Source: Gammaproteobacteria bacterium
GTDB lineage: Bacteria > Pseudomonadota > Gammaproteobacteria > SZUA-229
Direction: 5' to 3'
Length of the DNA: 10,210 nucleotides
NCBI GenBank assembly: GCA_026197015.1
Contig: JAPHRB010000087.1
Location: 1-10,210 of the forward strand
Made by a program: the position numbers and the translations under genes. Every line of letters starts with the position of its first letter. Within the stretch, counting starts at the first letter, position 1. Positions 7,725 through 10,210 of this stretch are shown piece by piece. Below the pieces are notes generated by a model. It saw nothing but the letters and a program-made list of their open reading frames with translations, searched no databases and had not been told where the DNA came from.

Positions 7725-7751
7725 GTCTCAACTCACTTCAACCTTTGTTTT
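7720..7751 (+). terminator. Probable transposase terminator hairpin
   Basis: AGTGAGT (7720-7726) pairs perfectly with ACTCACT (7731-7737) across a 4-nt CTCA loop. The stem contains the transposase TGA stop. A pyrimidine/T-rich tail ending in TTTGTTTT follows after a few bases. The stem is only 7 bp and the T-tract is displaced, so termination may be partial. Confidence 0.4.
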
Positions 7752-7892
7752 AGCACTCTGTTAAGGTGAATTTAATGAGATTACAGAGGTTGTAAATTTT
7801 GATGATACTTTTTTATGAGCTAAAGTAGCTTACCACCAGAACCTTTATGTGCAGCTAGAATGGATATTACGTTGGTGAACATATAGAAAAGT

Positions 7893-7910
7893 GAGTTTTC
7901 ACACAGCCTG
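7893..7910. repeat. Right terminal inverted repeat (IRR)
   Basis: GAGTTTTCACACAGCCTG at 7893-7910 is the exact reverse complement of the left repeat. It lies 168 bases after the transposase stop. Confidence 0.93.
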
Positions 7911-7914
7911 ACCA
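7911..7914. repeat. Right target site duplication (ACCA)
   Basis: ACCA directly follows the right inverted repeat and duplicates 6228-6231. The following host bases (CACAGGC) happen to resemble the element's own CAGGC terminus. Confidence 0.8.
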
Positions 7915-8285
7915 CACAGGCGACACTGAGTAATAGAGCACTTTTTAGAAGAATTCGTACAGAGCGGACATATAGAAAATATACCAGATAGAAAAATTTA
8001 GCTATAAGTGGACGCTTATAAGTTAGTTAAAATTTAATATCCCCGTATCCTTAATTCGTCCCCTTTAACTATTGACTTACAAACATATATACTCGGTGAC
8101 ACAAAAAATGGAAGTTGCATTTCCAGAAGCAATCTGTTTATTTATAAAAAATCTTACAGGTCGTGTAAATTGACCTCAAAGTCGTAGTTTAGCTTTACTG
8201 CGCCATTTTTATAACCAAGGTGACGTAAGTAATATCAAGAGGGGTATGATAATTGGTGAATATAATCTTAAAAAAAGAGGCATTC
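7915..8285. other. 371-bp gene-free stretch before the Crp/Fnr-type regulator
   Basis: I see no convincing gene, RNA gene or mobile element here. It holds: a small dyad TATAAG-N6-CTTATA (8003-8008/8015-8020); a paired CCCC motif (8041-8044 and 8060-8063) in an AT-rich setting; a -10-like TATACT (8088-8093) with only a poor TTTAAC (8064-8069) 18 bases upstream; a short dyad TGGAA/TTCCA (8109-8125); and AGGTC/GACCT (8158-8176). A 21-codon ATG frame (8108-8173) has no clear ribosome binding site. AAGAGGGG (8237-8244) and AAGAGG (8275-8280) are Shine-Dalgarno-like, and the second serves the downstream gene. The regulator's promoter should be in this stretch but I cannot place it confidently. Confidence 0.5.
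8041..8063. repeat. Paired CCCC motif, possible repeat remnant
   Basis: CCCC at 8041-8044 and 8060-8063 are preceded by AATTTAATAT and TTAATTCGT respectively. Two tandem degenerate AT-rich/CCCC units like this resemble the GGGGAC-AT-rich repeats often seen beside REP-associated Y1 transposases. Resemblance only; no transposase is nearby. Confidence 0.2.
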
Positions 8286-8852
8286 ATGGCATTAAAGAAA
8301 GTCATGGAGTCTTACTCGCCAATATCAGATGAAACCTGGAAAAAATTGGAAGCTATTTGTACTTTCAAAAGCATTAAAAAAAACTGCAATCTCTATAATA
8401 GTGGTGAAGTCCCCGAGACATTTTCTTTTGTTTGCTCTGGTTTATTTAGAGCATTCACAATAGACAATAATGGCACTGAGTACAATAAAATATTTTTTGA
8501 CGAAGGAAAGTTTCCAGGCTCAATGACAGCACTGTTAACCTCTACGCCATCACAACTTACAATTGAATCATTAGAGCCGTCTTCCGTCGTGCTAATTAAT
8601 TTTAAAGATTATCGGAGGTTATTGTTAAAAACGCCTGATTTAATGCTATTTCATATTTTCTATTTAGAAAGAAACTGGTTGCTTGCTAAAGATGCTCGAG
8701 AAATAGAGATAGTTCAGGAAGACGCCTTCCAAAGATACTCCCGATTTTTACAGGAGTATCCATTAATCTGCGCGAGAATAGCTCAATATCATATTGCTTC
8801 ACACTTGGGGATAACACCGACACAACTAAGTCGAATTCGAAAAAAAATCTAA
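8286..8852 (+). CDS. Crp/Fnr-family transcriptional regulator
   Basis: A 188-aa DNA-binding regulator. Residues about 22-110 form a cNMP-binding-like beta-barrel (YNSGEVPETFSFVCSGLFRAF, then GTEYNKIFFDEGKFPGSMTALL). A dimerisation helix follows (about 112-140), then a short C-terminal helix-turn-helix (about 163-188: ARIAQYHIASHLGITPTQLSRIRKK). The phosphate-binding arginine/glutamate signature of true cAMP receptors is not evident and the N-terminal FNR-type cysteine cluster is absent, so the signal is unknown. The ATG at 8286 is preferred because AAGAGG (8275-8280) lies 5 nt upstream. In-frame TTG (8253) and GTG (8256) starts would add 10-11 residues and have their own purine-rich stretch at 8237-8244. 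It is followed after 80 bp by a nitroreductase gene in the same direction, a plausible target. Confidence 0.9.
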   Translation: MALKKVMESYSPISDETWKKLEAICTFKSIKKNCNLYNSGEVPETFSFVCSGLFRAFTIDNNGTEYNKIFFDEGKFPGSMTALLTSTPSQLTIESLEPSSVVLINFKDYRRLLLKTPDLMLFHIFYLERNWLLAKDAREIEIVQEDAFQRYSRFLQEYPLICARIAQYHIASHLGITPTQLSRIRKKI

Positions 8853-8886
8853 TTTATCAACCTATGTAAATGCAATCAGATATTTT

Positions 8887-8924
8887 CCTCAGTATTCTAG
8901 TTACTACTTGGTAACATATTGAGG
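8887..8924 (+). promoter_or_regulatory. 38-nt hairpin enclosing the nitroreductase ribosome binding site
   Basis: CCTCAGTAT (8887-8895) pairs with ATATTGAGG (8916-8924): nine pairs including one G-T. An inner stem GTTAC (8900-8904) with GTAAC (8911-8915) closes a 6-nt loop, leaving a 4-nt bulge (8896-8899) on the 5' side only. The GAGG at 8921-8924 is the Shine-Dalgarno for the GTG at 8933, so folding would hide it. As DNA, the same element is a dyad that a dimeric repressor or activator could bind. No T-run follows, which argues against a terminator. Confidence 0.55.
8900..8915. promoter_or_regulatory. Candidate Crp/Fnr-type operator GTTAC-N6-GTAAC
   Basis: A perfect 5-6-5 dyad, the same geometry as the Crp consensus TGTGA-N6-TCACA but a different half-site. 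It lies between the regulator and the nitroreductase. Assignment to the adjacent regulator is inference from geometry and position. Confidence 0.35.
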
Positions 8925-8932
8925 TAGTTAAA

Positions 8933-9559
8933 GTGAATATTATAAAAGCATTGAACTGGCGTTACGCAGTAAGACAATTTTCAGATGAGGCAATAGATGA
9001 GTATCAGCTTCAGGAATTATTAAACGCAGCCCGTCTGAGCGCCTCATCTTATGGATTGCAGCCTTACCAACTGTTAGTAGTGCAATCAGCTGATATTCGA
9101 CAGAAATTATTAGCTCACTCTATGGGGCAGGATAAAGTTGCCCATTGCTCACACCTTCTCATATTAGCCGCTCGCACCAATATTGGTGATGATATCGTCA
9201 ACCATTATATGCAAAAGTTATCCACTGCCCGGGAAATTCCTTTAACTGATTTACAAGGTTTCTCTGATCATATTAAAGAGGGCTTTGAAATTATGAGCGA
9301 GCAACAAAAACAGGATTGGGCGCATCAACAGGCGTATATAGCGCTAGGGAACTTATTGACCTGTGCTGCCATAATGCAGATTGATACTTGTCCGATGGCT
9401 GGTTTCGAGGCCAAAGGTTATGACAAAGTGCTAGGGCTAGCTGAGAAAAGTTTAACTACTACGGTCATATGCCCAATCGGTAAACGTCACCCGAATGACT
9501 CAAGTGCATACATGCAAAAAGTCCGTTTAAATCATGATGAAATGGTAATAAGATTATAA
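8933..9559 (+). CDS. NfsB-like nitroreductase / NAD(P)H-dependent flavin oxidoreductase
   Basis: FMN-dependent homodimeric oxidoreductase that typically reduces nitroaromatics, quinones or related electrophiles with NAD(P)H; cytosolic. The 208-aa protein opens with NWRYAVRQFSDEAI (Arg10 as the usual FMN-phosphate contact), then LSASSYGLQPYQ (35-46), the family's second FMN-contact segment, and later QQAYIALGNLLTCAAIM (132-148, dimer core helix). TCPMAGFEAKGYDKVLGL (152-169) parallels the P-x-x-GF region of E. coli NfsB, and VICPIGKRHPND (178-189) supplies the C-terminal basic FMN contact. Length is close to NfsB (217 aa). The GTG start at 8933 is chosen for its GAGG 8 nt upstream and the match of MNIIKALNWRYAVR to family N-termini. 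That GAGG is inside a hairpin. The native substrate cannot be deduced. Confidence 0.92.
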   Translation: MNIIKALNWRYAVRQFSDEAIDEYQLQELLNAARLSASSYGLQPYQLLVVQSADIRQKLLAHSMGQDKVAHCSHLLILAARTNIGDDIVNHYMQKLSTAREIPLTDLQGFSDHIKEGFEIMSEQQKQDWAHQQAYIALGNLLTCAAIMQIDTCPMAGFEAKGYDKVLGLAEKSLTTTVICPIGKRHPNDSSAYMQKVRLNHDEMVIRL

Positions 9560-9561
9560 TC

Positions 9562-10005
9562 ATGAGTTACTTATGGTTGTTAGCGCTTATGGGTGGCGCA
9601 GCTATTGCGACTCAGGCCAGTATGAATGCCCACATTGGCGTGTTACTTAAAAGCTCGCTAATCGGGACAACCATTGCTTTTATGCTTAGTGGGTTATTCA
9701 CCTTCATCGCGGTTCTTGTTTCGACAAAACATTACCCACAATGGGAAGCGATAAGGTCAGTACCACTCTATCTATGGTTTACAGGTAGTTTGCTTAGTGC
9801 TTTTGGTGTCGCTGTATTCTATTACTTAATTCCTAAAATGGGAGTAGGCCCAATGATGACTTATGCGCTAACAGGTCAAATTTTAATTGCAATGTTAGCA
9901 TCTCACTTTGGTTGGTTTGGCTTACCCATTAAGCCGGTTAACGCGGACAAACTAATCGGCATGGTAGCTTTATTAGCGGGTATTCTGCTGGTCAACCGGG
10001 AGTGA
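9562..10005 (+). CDS. YdcZ/DUF606-family DMT-type small membrane transporter
   Basis: A 147-aa hydrophobic protein with about five transmembrane helices (roughly 3-22, 33-54, 68-90, 98-117, 130-146). It matches the DUF606/DMT_YdcZ pattern: an early GGxxxxxQxxxN motif (GGAAIATQASMNAHIG, 11-26) and a second-half GQILIAMLASHFGWFG (105-120) followed by the amphipathic LPIKPVNADKLIGM. Members are half-size relatives of the drug/metabolite transporter superfamily and presumably act as dimers or with a partner; the cargo is unknown. The ATG lies 2 bp after the nitroreductase stop with only a weak ribosome binding site, so translation is probably coupled. The next gene begins 4 bp after its TGA, consistent with an operon. 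Co-occurrence with a reductase suggests efflux of a modified compound, but that is inference. Confidence 0.85.
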   Translation: MSYLWLLALMGGAAIATQASMNAHIGVLLKSSLIGTTIAFMLSGLFTFIAVLVSTKHYPQWEAIRSVPLYLWFTGSLLSAFGVAVFYYLIPKMGVGPMMTYALTGQILIAMLASHFGWFGLPIKPVNADKLIGMVALLAGILLVNRE

Positions 10006-10009
10006 TTGT

Positions 10010-10210
10010 ATGGAACTCAATGAGCTTAATAAGGCTAATATCGACAACCTCACCAGCCTCTGGAAGAAAATGGGTGTTCAGCCTGGAAGCTCATTATCGA
10101 CTGTTAAAAATTTTAATAAATCATTAAGTTGGCCGCACCGTTGTTGGTTTGACTGGGAAATAAATACTCAGGAAATATCTTCAATAGATAACATTATTCC
10201 TCATTTAGAG
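10010..10210 (+). CDS. Partial 5' end, possible GNAT-family N-acetyltransferase
   Basis: Sixty-seven open codons run from the ATG at 10010 to the window edge. GGGAG at 9998-10002 is a good ribosome binding site 7 nt upstream, and the gap from the YdcZ-like gene is 4 bp, so it is very likely a real gene in the same operon. The product starts MELNELNKANIDNLTSLWKKMG and contains SWPHRCWFDWE. A short helix followed by an aromatic SWPxRxWF strand is reminiscent of the N-terminus of some GNAT acetyltransferases. The acetyl-CoA-binding motif would lie beyond the window, so the function is a guess; the existence of the gene is not. Confidence 0.6.
   Translation, partial: MELNELNKANIDNLTSLWKKMGVQPGSSLSTVKNFNKSLSWPHRCWFDWEINTQEISSIDNIIPHLE

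Larger units (their letters stand above)
6232..7910 (+). mobile_element. Complete IS1182-family insertion sequence, 1679 bp
   Basis: The element is bounded by perfect 18-bp inverted repeats (6232-6249 and 7893-7910) and a 4-bp direct duplication ACCA. It contains one intact transposase gene covering about 85% of its length. Family assignment follows from the transposase (N-terminal DUF772-like domain, C-terminal DDE domain with a cysteine cluster between catalytic residues) and from the total length, which lies in the range usual for IS1182 members. No passenger gene is present. Intact ends and an uninterrupted gene suggest a recent, possibly still active insertion. It landed in the gap after the trk operon and does not break a recognisable gene. 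Confidence 0.93.

Noticed and set aside
6190..7972. Possible short gene broken by the IS: joining the two flanks at ACCA gives an open stretch of under 40 codons
   Set aside because: It has no start codon with a ribosome binding site and no family resemblance; the length is within chance expectation.
8072..8093. TTGACT (8072-8077) with TATACT (8088-8093) as a promoter
   Set aside because: Spacing is only 10 bases, far from the 16-18 needed; the alternative TTTAAC at the right distance is a poor match.
8108..8173. 21-codon ATG frame ending in TGA before the regulator
   Set aside because: No convincing ribosome binding site, no recognisable sequence, and such a short frame is expected by chance.
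8887..8924. The hairpin read as a rho-independent terminator of the regulator gene
   Set aside because: No T-tract follows the 3' arm; instead the arm is the next gene's Shine-Dalgarno.
1..10210. CRISPR arrays, tRNA/rRNA genes, toxin-antitoxin pairs or defence genes
   Set aside because: Reading both strands gave no regularly spaced repeats, no cloverleaf with TTCGA-type loop, and no proteins resembling those systems.

Overview
The window looks like a low-GC gammaproteobacterial chromosome. The first 6.1 kb follow the order common in that class: probable fmt tail, rsmB, trkA, trkH. The TrkA and TrkH proteins closely match the enterobacterial/pseudomonad Trk type. A LpxL/HtrB-type acyltransferase implies a Gram-negative envelope. 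Genus cannot be settled from the sequence; a marine or environmental gammaproteobacterium is my inference.

Region 1 (1-1505): the end of a probable fmt, then rsmB, a 16S rRNA m5C methyltransferase. This is a translation/RNA-modification pair. Region 2 (1506-6077): a 216-bp leader with inverted repeats, followed by four tightly packed genes: trkA, trkH (TTG start), a TehB-like class I SAM methyltransferase (GTG start overlapping the trkH stop by one base) and a LpxL-like acyltransferase (ATGA overlap). TrkA and TrkH form a potassium uptake system; the two downstream genes appear translationally coupled to it, and their link to potassium or envelope physiology is not known to me.

Region 3 (6078-8285): a complete insertion sequence of the IS1182 family, 1679 bp (6232-7910). 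It has 18-bp perfect terminal inverted repeats, a 4-bp ACCA target duplication and an intact DDE transposase of 477 aa. It sits in the gap after the trk operon. To its right are 375 bp without a convincing gene, containing short dyads and a paired CCCC motif.

Region 4 (8286-10210): a co-directional cluster. It holds a short Crp/Fnr-type regulator, an NfsB-like nitroreductase (GTG start), a YdcZ/DUF606 small membrane transporter and the start of a gene that may be a GNAT acetyltransferase, cut by the window edge. Between regulator and nitroreductase lies a 38-nt hairpin whose 3' arm contains the nitroreductase ribosome binding site and whose centre is a GTTAC-N6-GTAAC dyad with the geometry of a Crp-family operator. 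I consider this the most interesting unexplained signal. I see no RNA genes, CRISPR array, prophage or defence system, and no clear candidate for a wholly new multi-gene system.
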